A stretch of DNA of 64,000 nt from Asterella californica (GCA_036924285.1 JAYKYS010000010.1:11817001-11881000); one strand, 5' to 3'. Positions 26,836-40,439 are shown, numbered from the stretch's first letter. Notes: a model not told the origin generated them from the sequence alone. Numbers and translations: made by a program.

Positions 26836-28858
26836 TATCGTGTCGGATATTTTGTGCGTGAAGGATGTCCAGGAAAACGCGAGGTTCCTGGCTGTGGAGA
26901 TGCTGTGTGCCAAACAGAGACAAGACAGAGAAGGACAACCACGAAAGGAATGCTGCGATATATACCACTCTGAAAGTATGTACACTGTCGATTCTTTCTC
27001 CAAACAGCACAGAATTGAAAAACAGACCAGAGCGGTCCGTAACCTGCTTCAAAAGCCCCTGAAAACAACCCTTGAATCGCAACCCTGACCCAAACCCACC
27101 GAAGCGTAGCTCAAAGCAAGAGAAACTTCTCTTTGCTAACAAACAGAGCCACAGCAGTATCACAAGATCCAAACCCAAGTCCAAACCACATCCATGTATA
27201 AGCTCTTAGCTAAAGCTAGCTACCACAAGCTGTATACAACCAACCAGAATTCTAACGAACTCAAAAGAGCAAAACCCGTAGCGAAGAAACCGAAAAAGGC
27301 CTATCTGTGGACTTCCTCCTTTCGCTGAACGGACTTCAGATGTCGATAGGGTCTCCTCTGCTGACTCCGTTAACCCAAGAAACCTTCAGATCCGACTCCT
27401 GACAGCCGAGATATCGCCGATTTTCGGTCGCAGGTGACCGAACCTCCAAAAACTCCTCCCTGCGGCTTAAAACCGCTCACACCGCACAAACGGATCGTCC
27501 AAACTGATATCCGTCTTCGCTGGCAGATAGATCTAGCTACCCTGAACCCAACAAGACTCCAAACAAGTCGTTTGGAGTTCCCCTTGCAAAACCACGCAAG
27601 AAATTTGGTCGCAGGTTGCAAAAAACTGACGTAAATCAGCTCCCTGCGGCTCAAACTTGTTCACCACACCCAAACCAACAATCCAATTCACGTACAGTCT
27701 TCTCCTATGAGTAGATGAAGACTCCCTGATCGCGTAGGCTCCAAGAACGAAGAGCTTGGCTCACCTATCGCGAAGAACAGCCCAACCTCAAGTCGCAGGT
27801 GAACGAAAATCTGATGTAAGCGTTTCCCTGCGAGCCAATTTCACTCAGAACTTCCAAACCGCCCGATGAAAACTGGTATCGTCTTCAATTTCCTGTAGAA
27901 CTCGATGTTCTGATCCCGATGGATCCAAGGACAGCAAGTTTGGACTCCGGAACGGCCCGAACGGTCCAACTCTCCTTCACAAGTAACTGAAAACTCCAAA
28001 TCTGCTTCCTGCGTCTCAATTTCACTCAGTACGCACTCCCTGATCCATCTCTTCCCAAACCGTTTGAACCAGTGCGTAGCCTGCACAGATCTGAACCCAA
28101 CGACGCCTTGCGCGTTTGCATTGGACTTCCAAATCTCCCGCACCGTCCGTTGACAGGTCGCAGGCGCAAGCAAGCCCCTTAAGCAGCCCCCTTGTTACAG
28201 TCTGTACGTACGAAGTTCAACCCTCAATAATTAAGAAGCAGGCCCCTTGCGTGTTTGATATAACGCCTGAAGCCCTAAATACCCAGTCAGCAAGTAACTA
28301 GGGGCCTAGCTTGATTTTACCTTTTTCCGAATCGCATAACTTCTTCTCTGGATGTCCAAACGAAATAAACAAGATGCCCATGGAAAGCTGACAACGAGCT
28401 CTATCCATCTATGCAATAAAAGTAAAGATCCGAAGTTGCGCCAAAAGCTCGTAAGCTGGGGCCTAGCTTGTTTTCTCCATCTTTCGAGTCCTGTAACTCC
28501 TTCACTATGCGTCCAAATGAAGTAGACAAAGTGCCTATGGAATGCTGACAATGAGCTCTATCCACTGGTGCGATAAGAACGAAGATCCGAAGTGGTGCCA
28601 AAAACCCGTAAGCTGGGGCCTAGCTTATTTTCTCCATCTTTCGAGTCCTGTAACTTCTCCACTAGGCGTCCAAACGAAGTAGACAAAGTGCCTTTGGAAA
28701 GCTGACAAGGAGCTCTACACATCTATGCGATGAAAATGGAGATCTGAGATTGTGCCAAAATCCGTAAGCTGGGGCCTAGCTTGTCTTCTCATGAGTGTCT
28801 TTGGAGCGACAAGCATCGAAGTTTGTATTTCAGGTACGAGCCGGTCCACGACACGACA
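26836..28858 (-). mobile_element. Solo LTR of family A, copy 3 (minus)
   Basis: 2023 bp, nearly identical to copy 2 over long stretches. The plus-strand ends are TATCGTGTCGG (TG changed to TA) and CCACGACACGACA. It is flanked by acgt at 26832-26835 and 28859-28862, a 4-bp target duplication. It carries three 157-bp units against one in copy 2, and the 306-bp length difference is close to two units. Confidence 0.85.
28310..28770 (-). repeat. 157-bp tandem array in solo LTR copy 3
   Basis: Three inverted units of the same 157-bp repeat as at 684-1320, recognised by repeated 'gtaagctggggcctagctt' near 28451, 28609 and 28766. Confidence 0.85.
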
Positions 28859-29780
28859 ACGTACAAACGAAGGCAAATGACGCACACGCATGCCATCCAA
28901 CCACAAACTAACTGTATCGACGCACCGACCACGAAACTCGTTTAGCCCGTCAAAGAACACCGCTATCCAGGGACTACAAAATGAACCATCAGAGCCCTCT
29001 CTCGCTTTCTCTTTCCCTTTTGGCTTAAACAAACCCCGTCACCCATGCCAATTGCTCTCACACCGCCTTCTTTTCCATGGGACTCGTGTGCGGGGAGGGG
29101 AGGCAAGAGAGTGTAGGTTGAGAGAGTGGAGTGTGTGGGATTGAGTTAGTGAAGATTTGTTTATATACTTTTAATTATTTTTGTTTTTAGAATTGATATC
29201 TTTCTTGAAAAAATGTGTGAGTATTAAATATTTTTGAGCTTTTTAAGATTACATAGTTTTTTGTTTAAAGCTTTTGAGAGATTTTTGATTGCTTTCTTGT
29301 TACTATAGTGTGTTCTTTATCACTAGAGGATTAAGGTTTTTTTATTTGAGAGTATATTTTTGAGATATTTTTATTACGAGTGTCATTTGGTTGGATATCG
29401 TTTTTTTTCTGGCTATTAATACTCTCTCTCATGAGACCGAGATACGCCATGTTCGATGTGCAGTCATTTATTTATCTTACAAGGGATAAAGACTCACGAA
29501 AGATGCACAAGAGCTATGATTGGACCACATGGGATGTCCAGGTAAGCCGAGAGCGGATGTCTACACGTGTGGTCATTATGACACTATTAGCTCTTCTTCT
29601 TGGAGTTCCTCCTAAGTCATGGGAGTGGTTGAGAGTCCACAATGACACTTCTTTTTGGATTGTTCGAGACGAGTTTTCCTTGTCTGTGTTTGTTTCATCG
29701 GCTCCCCGTGCTCCCACATGACGAGATGAGACACACCTTTCATCTACCTCTTGATATGTTGACATGGAACATCAGGGACG
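28859..29780. other. Region upstream of the reverse-transcriptase pseudogene
   Basis: No clear coding family. A plus-strand frame at 29380-29721 lacks recognised motifs. It lies just before the first recognisable RT segment, so it may hold the 5' end of that element. The part 29160-29400 is T-rich. Confidence 0.35.
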
Positions 29781-30838
29781 AGACGACATGATTATTGTTA
29801 TCTTTACTATCTCGTTGGTGCCTCCGTTATACTCGAGGTGACAGAGTGAGACATTGGGAGATGGCGGTCCATCTTCAGAGATTACGTGTTGGTCATAGGG
29901 GGTCTCACAAGAAGAATCAATACATGTTGCACGAGATAGTAGTGAGTCTGTCTCTACGTAACATTTCATCTTTCGCTCACATACGACGTTGTAAGATGTT
30001 AGGTCAGGTTGGAGAGTATAGTAGAGCTACAAGAGCATTGTATCATTTATCATTGGCATGTCTTATTGAGGAGACAATCACTTCATTACATTTTCTTCAC
30101 CTCCCACTGAATGATTCTTCACCACCTGAGATTCAAGACTATCAGCTTGAGGAGCCATTATGTCTCGATAGATCTTTGTTTACCCAGACCTTGTGTATAG
30201 TTATCTTCTGGAGGTCCGTTTGGGATTATCTACGAGCACATAAAGGATTGTTTTCATACAGACGACCCCTCTAGTGGTTGCACGGAGTTTTTTCAAGTAG
30301 CGACAGCAATAGCTTAAGGACATATTCAACATTCTATAGCTCAAATAATGAGGGCAGTTAGACTTTTGGTCATGATGAAGGATAACGGAAAGAATCAACT
30401 GACAACCATCGATGAGATTCTCTTATGACTTATTAGTCGTACCATTGTTCTTCAACTTTGAGATACTTTTCAAGACCACCTTTGTCCACATCAGTTTAGA
30501 ATTGTGACGCCCGGAGGTTATGAGTTTGTGTCTTCAGCATTAGAGCTCTCTTGGACATCCATCTCGATTGAGTTGTCTTACAAATGGACGTGAAAGTTTC
30601 TTTTAATAACGTTCATGCTCTTTCATCTTTATGGAGCTTATGGATGGTGGTGGATCTCTAGCGAGTCTCGTTCCTTTCGTGCGATCGTTCTATGATTCTT
30701 CCTCCTCTCTTTATTATCAACATGGTCCTTTGATAGAGGGGGCTATAGTCATCATCTTCATTGCAGATAGTCGTCAAGGAAACCCTTTGGGTGGACCTCT
30801 TTTTGTCTTAGCTCATTATAGAGATCTCTTGGTCATCG
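29781..30838 (+). pseudogene. Degenerate non-LTR-type reverse transcriptase, N-terminal half
   Basis: Recognisable in broken frames as a reverse-transcriptase family I remember from moss, lycophyte and liverwort genomes. In order: LLSRWCLR near 29800; a segment with GEYSRATRAL near 30020; TPGGYEFV near 30510; LDIHLD-VVLQMDV near 30560, the first catalytic aspartate motif; PFVRSFYDSSSSLYYQHG near 30680; and RQGNPLGGPLF near 30775. Many stops interrupt it. It breaks off at LLVI, exactly where the 3.1 kb mosaic is inserted, and continues at 33966. The duplicated catcg at 30834-30838 marks the break. Confidence 0.75.
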
Positions 30839-33800
30839 TGTCGCGACCCTCAATCTCAAGATTGAGCGCAGACGCGAACAATAGAATCTTAGTGGACTTA
30901 TGCTAGGTTGTGAACATTGCGAGTAGGACTTAACGGCTTGGCCAAGAAGTAGAGAACAGATGAACCTTAAGTGGTTCTCTGAACCAAGGGACATAAGGGC
31001 CTATCCCAAGACGGCCCTAAGGGAGCAAGTCCAGAAATGGACTGAAACGCAAGACCGAAACATAAGTCTGAGAAGTGGACCGAGACGCGAGATCGAGACA
31101 TGGGTCCAGTGCAGACAGACCGTGGTTCGGACATTGGTCCGAACCACAAGGTCCAAGTCTTAACGCTGGACCACGGTTCCTCAGAAAAATCTTTAGTGTT
31201 GGAGCTCCAGCAACGTTTTGGATTGTGCACAAAACTCATTTTTGATCCTATGAGTGTCGTTGGAGCGATAATGATAAGTATCAAAAATAGATTTTCATAT
31301 AGGAGCTAGTCCACGACACGACATCAGACTGGAGTCGGACCGTCTCTTTAACTCCCAAGCTCAACATTCTCTAAATGCCAACCTAGACCTGGCCAGGTCG
31401 GTCCCAAAACATGAGCAAGTCACAAAATGACTTGGGGCGGACTTCTCATAAAGTCCAGGGTCCTAAGCGATGCTTCCAACACACCTAGCTGTCCAACCGC
31501 TCGTGATGTCCGTCTGGATCTAAGCTCCCGAACGGTGGTCTAATCCGCCGTCTCGTTGTCGTGTCGAATTTTGCATGAAGGATGTCCAAGAAAACGCGGG
31601 TTCCTAGCTGTGGAGATATAGTGTGCTGAACAAAGACAAGACAAAGAGAAACAACCACGAAAACAAATCGCAATATATACCAACTCCCAAAGTATATACA
31701 CTGTCGGATCTTTATAGCTAAGAACACAAACCGAGAACAGACCAGAGCAGTATGTAATCTGCTTCAAAACTCTCTAAGACGAGTCTGTAAATCTCAACCC
31801 AGCCCCAAAACTATCGAAGCGTAGCTCAAAGCAAGAAAAACATCCAATTGCTAACAAACAGAAATAGGTCTATCTGAGAACTTTCTCCTTTCGTCAAACG
31901 GTCTCCAGATGTCTGTATGATCTTCTACCGTGACTCTGTTGGCCCAAGAAACCTTCAGATCCAACTCTCGACAGCCGAGATATCGTCGATTTTTGATCGC
32001 AGATGACTAAACCTTCAAAAACTCCTCCTTGTGGCTTAAAACCGCACACATCGTCAAACGGATCGTCTGATTTGATATCCATCGTCTCCGATAGGTAGAT
32101 CTAGTTACCCTGAACCCAATGAGACTCCGAACAGGTCGCTTGGAGTTCCCTTTGCAAAACCACGCAAGAAATTTGGTCGCAAGTTGCAAAAAACTGACGT
32201 AAATCGACTCCTTACTGCTCAAACTCGCTCACCACACCGAAACCAACAATCCAATCCACATACGGTCTTCTCCTATGTGTAGATGAAGACCCCATGATCA
32301 CGTAGGCACCAAGAACGAAGAACTTGACTCACCGATCGCGAAGAACAACCCAATTCCAGATCACATGCTATAATAAATCTGACGCTGACGCTTCTCTGCG
32401 AGTCACATTCACTCAGAACTCCCAAACTACCCGATGAAACTTCAGGTAGTTTAGGAGTTCTTCAATTTCCTGGAGAACTCGGTGTTTTGATCCTGATGGA
32501 TCCAATGACAGCAAGTTTGGACTCCGAAATGATCCGAACGGTCGAACTCTCCTTTACTGAAGCTCCTCAAATCCTCTCCCTACGGTCTCAATTTCTCCCA
32601 GAACACAATCCTTGATCCGGCTCTTCACGAACCGTCTTAACCAATGCGTAGCCTGCACAGATCTGAACCGAACAACGCTTTGCGCGTTTGCATTGGACCT
32701 CAAAATCTCCCGAACCATCCGCTGACAAGTGGCAGGTGCAAGCTAACCCTTAAGCTACCCCTTTACATCACGCTGTATGTACAAGAATTCACAGATTATC
32801 AAGAAGCAGGCCCCGTGCATCCTTAATATTGCGCTTGGAGCCGCAAATACCCAACCAGCAAAGTAAACTAGGGTCTAGTTTCATTCTTTCGAGTCGCATA
32901 ACTTCTCCACTAGGCGTCCAAATGAAGTAGACAAAGTACCCATGGAAAGCTGACAACGAGCTCTGCCCATTGATGCGATGAAAGTAAAGATCCGAAGTTA
33001 TGCCAAAAGTCCGTAGTTGGAGCTTAGCTTGTTTTTCCCATCTTTCGAGTCTCGTAACTTCTCCACTAGGCGTCTAAATGAAGTAGACAAAGTGTCTATG
33101 GAGAGCTGGCAACGAGCTCTATCCACCGGTGCAATAAAAATGGAGATCCAAAGTTGTACAAAAAGTGTGTAAGCTGGAGTCTAGCTTGTTTTTCTCACTT
33201 TCCTCCATGAGCGTCTTTGGAGCGAAAATATAAAATCTTTGAGATCTTATGTGGAGCTCCGTCCACAACTTAAAATGTCGCTGGAGCTCCAACACTTAGC
33301 AGTTTTTTCAAAAACCTGTGGTCCCAAACCCAGACTCGAACCTTGTGGTTCGGACCAACGTCCGAACCACGTCTCAGTCCCGCATCTCGGACCCACGTCT
33401 CTGACTTATGTCTCAGATCTATGTTCCCATCTGTTTCTAGACTTATCTTTTTAGGTCAGCGTTCGTCTGAGGTCGTCTTCGAGTAGGCCCTTAAGAGCGG
33501 TACCAGCATCATGCGATTGAAACCCAAGTCCAAACAACATCCATGTACAAGCCCTTAGCTAAAGCTAGCTACCACAAGTTGTACATAACCAAATAGAATT
33601 CTAACGAACTCAAAAAGATGAAAACCATAGAGAAAGAACCGGAAAAGATCTATTTGAGAACTTTCTCCTTTCGTCAAACGGTCTTCAGATGTCGATAAGG
33701 CCTTCCTTCCTGATTCTGTTGGCCTCAAGAACTATCAGATCTGACTCCCGACATCCGAGATATCGCTGATTTTTTATCATAGGTGTCACGATCTTCAATC

Positions 33801-33965
33801 TCAAGATCGAGCACAGACGCGAACAATAGAACCCTAGTGGACAAGATAAAGATAAGTAGTGCATGAACGATACATGTGAGCATGATTTGTAGGTTAGCGT
33901 TGTGAGTTTCGTGATCTACTGAGCAAGAGCTTCTGTTGGTGCAACAAGGCAGTAGGTGTGTCAAA
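30839..33965. mobile_element. 3.1 kb mosaic of family A and B LTR pieces inserted in the RT gene
   Basis: Flanked by catcg at 30834-30838 and 33966-33970. Removing the insert and one catcg restores the RT frame (LLVIALVAPGCV). Order: B plus, 30839 to about 31245; start of A inverted, about 31245-31324; B inverted, about 31328-31550; A inverted, 31557 to about 33275; B inverted, about 33276-33480; A inverted, about 33505-33783; B plus, 33784-33965. The outer ends are both B in plus orientation. The parsimonious reading is that a B element or solo LTR inserted first and was then filled and rearranged. Internal edges are accurate to about 10-20 bases. Confidence 0.7.
31557..33275 (-). mobile_element. 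Family A LTR, copy 4, diverged and deleted
   Basis: Begins TGTCGTGTCGAATTTTGC, matching the left end of copies 2 and 3, and ends in a diverged version of their right end (gagctccgtccacaact). It contains about two diverged 157-bp units at 32880-33190. Near 31860 it lacks about 170 bp present in copy 3; that missing part is found separately at about 33505-33680. It is clearly older than copies 2 and 3. Confidence 0.7.
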
Positions 33966-35595
33966 CATCGCCTTGGTTGCTCCAGGTTGTGTCTTTCTAT
34001 CTCTAGCTGATGATAAGCATATCGTAGGTCCAGCGGACCAAATCTGTAATGTCTTTGATCACCTCGTCTCTCAATTGATCTTGATAGGATTGAGAGTGAA
34101 GGTGTCAAAAAGACAAGGTTTGGTCTCCCATAAGTATTCAGTCGGACCTCCAGCTCCCAGAGGAATTTATTACACCTAGAGATTGTTTACGTATCCTCGA
34201 AGTATTGATGGATTTGGAGGACTTTGTCTCTTGGTTCTTAGATGTTACTCTAACTTTTTGCATATTGAGGATCTTCCTAGATTAGAGGATCCTCTGGTAT
34301 CATTTTCTCTTCCATTGCACGTCGTCCGGATTACTTACTCCGCATAGTATCTTCATCTCTTATCTTCATCTCGTGCCTTGGAGAGTTTGATAGAAGGATC
34401 ATGAGGTCTTTGGCGACATCTTAGGATCGAGGACCTTTGAGTGTGTGGCAAGATCTCTCGCACATACGTAGACATTATTGCTAATATCATGTGACGGGGT
34501 GGATTTATTATCTATGGAGAAGATTGCTCCGGTAGCTTTTTTGGATAGTTGGGCTTTCTCAACACCTTGACTCTATTGTCGTTTTCTCTTGTGAAATAGA
34601 TCTATTATGAAGAACTATGTGACAGAGATGGAGGATGGTTCTTATCCACTACAAATATGTCTCCGTGGGACAAGAGATAGCTTCACTCTTGAGGCATGTG
34701 AGACACATCTCGGATTGATATCTTAGCTACAGATTGATCTCACGGATTGCAGTCCTCTCTGACGGGACACCACTTCTAGCAAGTTCTTCATGCGCTCTTA
34801 GTTGATCTTTTCATCTCACGAGATATTAGAGCTCGACTCTGTTCTTGTTCGAGCAAGGGTGCAAGCTCTTGGCTCATAGCTCGATCTTGCATTAGAGCGT
34901 TTTGACTCGCACCGACTATCTTTTCTACAGCGATGAGGTTTTGCTTAAGTTTGGTCCAACTTGTTGCTTCGGCATTGTCCATCTACGAATACGGTGTCTT
35001 TCTCGACACCTTGCTCGCTCTCCTCACGGTGGAGAGCAGATAGCTACTCATGATGTCATCAAAAACATTGTATTTGTTATAGCACGGGAGAGAATTACAT
35101 GACGTGGAGAGAGCATTGATATGTCTTTTGAACGAAAGAGTCAGTGAGACCTGAATTGTACATGATGAGAGAGATCAGATCTCAGTGGCAGATGTGGTTG
35201 TCACGGATCCGACACGAGACTCGGTGGCTGCACAAGCGATCACACATCTCTCAAGATGGGCTGCAAGCGTAACGGCAACAGCAAAGATGATCAAGTATAG
35301 AGGTATGCAAGAGAGGCATCGCTTCATCCCTCTAGTCTTAGAGATATATGGATCGACAGCCTCGGAGTTCAACGTTTTTATTCGAGATTGTGCGGGAGTC
35401 TACCAGGAGAGACGTCAAGGAATGTCACTTTTTTTTCTTTTTGCACTATGTTTTCTACAGCAAGTTTTCATTGCTCTACAAAGAGCTATAGCAAGCACGG
35501 TCCACAAGAGAGCAATTACAGTAGACCATGCTACTGTGCACCTGTTGTATGCAAGAATTTTGATTTATCGGTGTGTGATATTTAAAGAACGATAG
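33966..35595 (+). pseudogene. Degenerate reverse transcriptase, C-terminal half
   Basis: Continues the RT gene broken at 30838. It starts ALVAPGCVFLSLADDKHIVGP; ADD at about 34009-34017 is the catalytic pair of the RT active site. Next come a GLRVKVSK segment near 34095 and a CDGVDLLSMEKIAPVAFLDSW segment near 34490-34550. The family's C-terminal region is at 35180-35595 (DVVVTDPTRDSV, then FIPLVLEIYGS, then VFIALQRA). Several stops and frameshifts lie between, so it is not functional. No poly(A) tail or target duplication for the whole element was identified. Confidence 0.75.
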
Positions 35596-38500
35596 ACGAC
35601 CTTAGAACTACTTATAGCATGGCGTAGTCACGGTGTTCTTTCTCTTTTCGAGACATTGGTTGCTTGGCTCTTCCCGTCCCTCTTTCCCTTGTATTGCAGA
35701 TCGGGTCTTTCCATCCGTTGGCTATACATTGCGTCGCGTGTTTCCTTCTTCTCCATTCTCCATTAGACCTCTCGAGAGTTCTTCACGAATCTAGTAGCTT
35801 GTTCGTGTTGAAACCCTAAAATATTCCATACCTTTTAGTTGTTGTCCTCCATACACTGTAGTAGTGGATGAATGAAATCTCCCCTCGCTTCAAATGAAAT
35901 CACCTCACAGCTCTAGAATCTAGACCGCCAGGACGTCCATCGCCACGAACCAGCGCATGCTCTCGTCTGACAGACAGATGCCTCTGAGTATACAGTAATA
36001 ATGGAGGACTGTGCAGACCGAGGATTGTCATTCTTGCACTGACTTTGTCTTTCCACTTTCAGAATCCAAACTCCAGAGACGTTTTCTTCGCAAGCATACA
36101 TAATCAACTTACAAGTTCTCTAATGGTACAATTCTTTTAAAACCCTTACAGTCAGAGTCAGTGATCATGGCTCTCGTTGACATTTTCCATAAGTCTTCAG
36201 TCTAGACAAGCTTACATGACGCTTGCATATCTTATCTCAACTAACCGTCTTATCCTCAGTTAGATTCCTGGACATAAAAGGATTCTCGATCAGGTGGCAA
36301 AAAGAGCAACCACATTCCTAGTATCTCAGTACTTGCAGGTTTTCATTCTTTCACGAGCAAAACATCACATTAGTGTTCATATCCAGAGATTATGGATAGT
36401 GATTAAGAGATTATGGATACTGATAAACTACTACTATCCAGAGAGGATGGATCTAGATATGATCTCTTTGAACACTGTTGTACTTAACAGATCTCTTGTA
36501 CCACAAGCAGATCTCTTCTCCGTTCCAAAACTAAACTAAACTAAACAAATTAATTGTTTTCAACAAGTTCAAACTTACTATCTATAAATCAAAGTTTTCA
36601 AATGAGAAAAGCAGATAGAAAGAACTTTTCCTACTCATTTCGTCCTTCTCGTTTCTTTTTCCCATTTCCTTTTTTCCTGTCTTCAAAATTTCCCTTTTTA
36701 TTTCTTGTCTTGGGCTTATCTTATCCGTTGGGGCTGCATCGCCTCATTACGGGGTGTCAAAAGTTACCCACGAGGGAAATCTTTGAAATGGCGTTTACGT
36801 TCGTACGGGCATGGCGAGACTAGTTCACGGGCACTTCCACAGTTATCCCGCGGCAGAAAAAGTTCTACCGTCACGTCACGGTCTTTTACTGTTCATTTTA
36901 CTCTATAATTGAGTGCCCAGCCGGAAACTGAACCACCCAAAAATTTCTCATCTACCTGCCCAGAACGTAAGACGAGAACCTTTCTTCCGGCGCGGCGCGA
37001 CACACATCTAGTGTCTATCTTTTACACCCGTAATACAACAACAATATTAGGGGTGTCAAAGTTATTAACTTTTCATAAAGATTTTACATCCGCGGGAATA
37101 AGTTATCACTTCGGTCAAACCTCGGGAGAAGTTTCGTGTGGATATCTTAGGAGGTACTCGCAAGAAATCGCTTGCGGGTATTTTTAATGATTATTTATTC
37201 ATTTTATTTGTTTATTTTTATAATGAAATATCTACTATGTTGAGTAATTATTTTGAGTTTCATAATGAAAAATATTAATTGAAAAAGTTATGATGTCTGA
37301 ACCACAAATGCGACCCAGACTTAGTTCGCTTTCATATAAAGTTAACTCATGTGAAATTATGATTCTTTCTCTGTTCGCCGTTGAAGAATCTTTACCTCTC
37401 AATTTTGACACCTCATATTACTCTTCTACGTTCTCCCCCGTGAGATAGACTCACAGGAATATACACTTAAAAGTCATCCAGCCAAAAAGAATTGTAGTAT
37501 GTATTTAGAATTTAATTATTCTTCAAGGAAATATTTCGGTGTCATAGATCTTAGGGCCATCTGCGCATAAAATTTGGAGTGTTCTTCCAGTGGAAACCCT
37601 GTCAACCTATGCTTATATAAGGCCCATCACATAAAACCTGATTTTTGCGAAACCCAAAACTTGGGAGAAATAATATACATGCTACATAACTTTTGTTCGT
37701 TTTGTTATCATGAAATTAAGATATAAAAGAAATTCCAAAACATCTATATGCGGATGGACCTTTCGTCCTTAGGGTCTATTTACATGAATTTGACCCAAAT
37801 ATCATGTATCTGATTAGATTCATGAGAAAAAGAAAAGGAGAAGAGAACTAGTTTAGTCTCTTGAATAATAAGCATGCTCCACCACCTTTGCAGAACTTTT
37901 GCTCCGTTTTAGTTATCGGAAAAAATATAACTTTTATACAGAAATTATATGTAAATTTAATTAAAAATCAAAATCAAAATTTAATTGTTAATGTTAGCCG
38001 TTAATCGGAACAATAGAAATGTCAGAACAAAACCCATAAGTGAAACGCAAGGAAACATGTTTCCAAAAGTATAAGTCAGGTCGTTTAATGACTAAAAATA
38101 TTAAATATAATCAATATGTTAATTTATTACCTAACCCATCTCAGAATGACGGACGAATTAAGTAATAAATTAAGCTTGTTGCGCTCTTCCATATGAGATG
38201 GAAGAGGTGAATTACATATTAAGTAATGAAGTTTATGTATCTTGAATAACTATAACCTTCCACTTTGGTACACAAATTTAATTTTTGTTTTGTTTATAAA
38301 CGAATGATGGATGGATCGAGGTCCACTCCGGTGTTCGTCGTGGTGAACTCTAGGTGGGTTAAGTTTATGTAAAGAGTACCTTAGTTACTTCTTTGTTACC
38401 GTAGTCAATTCACGAGACAGAAAATTCTTGCCGGGCACTACGGACAGGACGGCTTTTATCACTTCTGCAGGTTGCAACATTAGGGGGTCTCAGTTATAGC

Positions 38501-40430
38501 CCTTCAGTACACACATCCACTTCCGTAAGTAGTTTGGACGGTACGGGTGAAGTGGAGGCGGGGTACCTGTCCAGGTACTCTGTTGTCCAGTTACGTCAGT
38601 TAAGCTCAAACTCATACGAGTATTCGTATGGTTTGTATTGATTTTGGATTGATTTTAGCACATTCGTTTTAAAACTTTTAAAATTTACAATGGTCGTATC
38701 ATTGTCTATGTAGTGGTTCTAGCATATATGTTTTATTATTTTTATATTTTATTAGAAATACTCACATCTTGATTATTATACTTTTATTTTCTTTGTTTCA
38801 ACAAATAGCTCAAACCAAAGAAAGTTATAACAAAACCACGTAATCACTTTTTATTAGTGGTTGTGATTTAATTATTTAATTATTTTTACCTAGTTTCTGT
38901 TCAGTAGGCACCCTCGTCGTCATATTAAAGATGAACGCATTTGTCTATTCTATTTCTCCTTTTTGATGTGAGTCTTCGGGGTTTAGGGTTTGGCAAGACA
39001 AGATTTTATATCCAAAAAAATCTTATACCAGTAAAAGATATTTTACAACTTGATATATGGTATACAGTATTCCCGAACAATTTATACATTATCTTCATTC
39101 CTCGTTACAGTCACTCACTTGGACCCTATATTTTGTGACTTTAAAATTTAGCAATTGTAAATTTATAATCACATTACTGAACAAAAAGTGTACAGTGTGA
39201 TCATATATATGATCATTTAGTGAAGACGAATTCGGAAAGAATAGTAGAGTTAGGATAAAGAATATATAGAGCATAAACCTTGTTTACTGTTTCATGAACA
39301 GTAACGTTCCACGAAGGAAACCAGGAAAGTTGAACTAATCTTAAAAATAATTTTTTATGTGAAATAGTGCTTATATACTGTATGATAATGACTATAAAGA
39401 AAACATTTGCAAAGAAGGGATTTGTACATTGAAATAGGTTACTCTAACGCAATTGTGATTGTATGGGGTGCGACTACAAAGAGCTTTGTATGGGAGAGCA
39501 ACATTAGTCATCAGCAACTGATATGCTAGTATCAAGAGAATTTTTAACTGATGTTAGTATATTATTTTCTTTATATCAGCAAATATTTTGAAAGAAAAAT
39601 AGTTTTTATATTAGTCTAACAGTGATTTCTATATTATAACCTAAAAATCAAAGAAAATTATACTATTCAAGATCGATTACTATAATGTTTATAGAAACTA
39701 TAATTTGATTTCTAAAAATCAATGAAAATTATAATATTCAAGATCGATTACTATAATGTTTATAGAAACTATAGTTTGATTTCTATAAGCACATAGTACG
39801 ATCCCTCTATTTACTGATAGCAGTATATCAACTCTTGATTACTGATAAACTACTTACCCCCAATAGCTTTGATTATAGATATATTCATTAACTTCTCATA
39901 TTGTAACATTCATATTGAGTTCAACTTGTCATATGATTGTGTAGTTGTACAACGAGTTCTGAGCAACATTGAATATTTGCTGTATACATCATGTGCAATG
40001 TTTCATAATTATGCATATTTATGCTTTATTGTTATAAAGATTTTTTTAACAGAATTAATCAAAATACATTAATACATTAATTATATACTCTAAGGGATTT
40101 TATAACCTTTTAAATAAAGATAATTATTAAATTGGAATTTTATAAAAATAACAAATAGATATTTTCTAAATAGTTAGTGCTACATCTTTAGATTTGTCAC
40201 TATCATCATTCATTGCATAAGAAATCTTGAAATTAAAGGTTGATGCCATCAAAAATAATCATTTGTTTCAATCATAAAACTTACAAGTAAAATATGATAA
40301 ATTATTCATTATTTATATTATGAGTTGAATAATTTTTTTGAAATTTTTAGCTCTTTTATTATTTTTATAATAAATTTATTACACGATGATACAACTCCAC
40401 GAAGCATTCAGCAACCGGCGAATTGTCTTT
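35596..40430. other. AT-rich intergenic DNA, no gene recognised
   Basis: Reading frames on both strands are short and without recognisable motifs. From 36600 to 37190 the composition is more mixed (frames 36554-36823 and 36909-37187), but no protein family could be named. From 37200 to 40430 it is strongly AT-rich. A 71-bp tandem duplication is listed separately. Confidence 0.45.
39646..39787. repeat. Two tandem units of 71 bp
   Basis: The shared block 'gatcgattactataatgttt' at 39671 and 39742 gives a 71-bp period. The two units differ at only a few positions, so the duplication is recent. Confidence 0.8.
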
Positions 40431-40439
40431 CTTGTTGAC

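Noticed and set aside
27841..28173. 110-codon frame that recurs in other LTR copies
   Set aside because: Its recurrence comes from the LTR being repeated. It has no start-codon conservation or domain and lies in noncoding LTR sequence.
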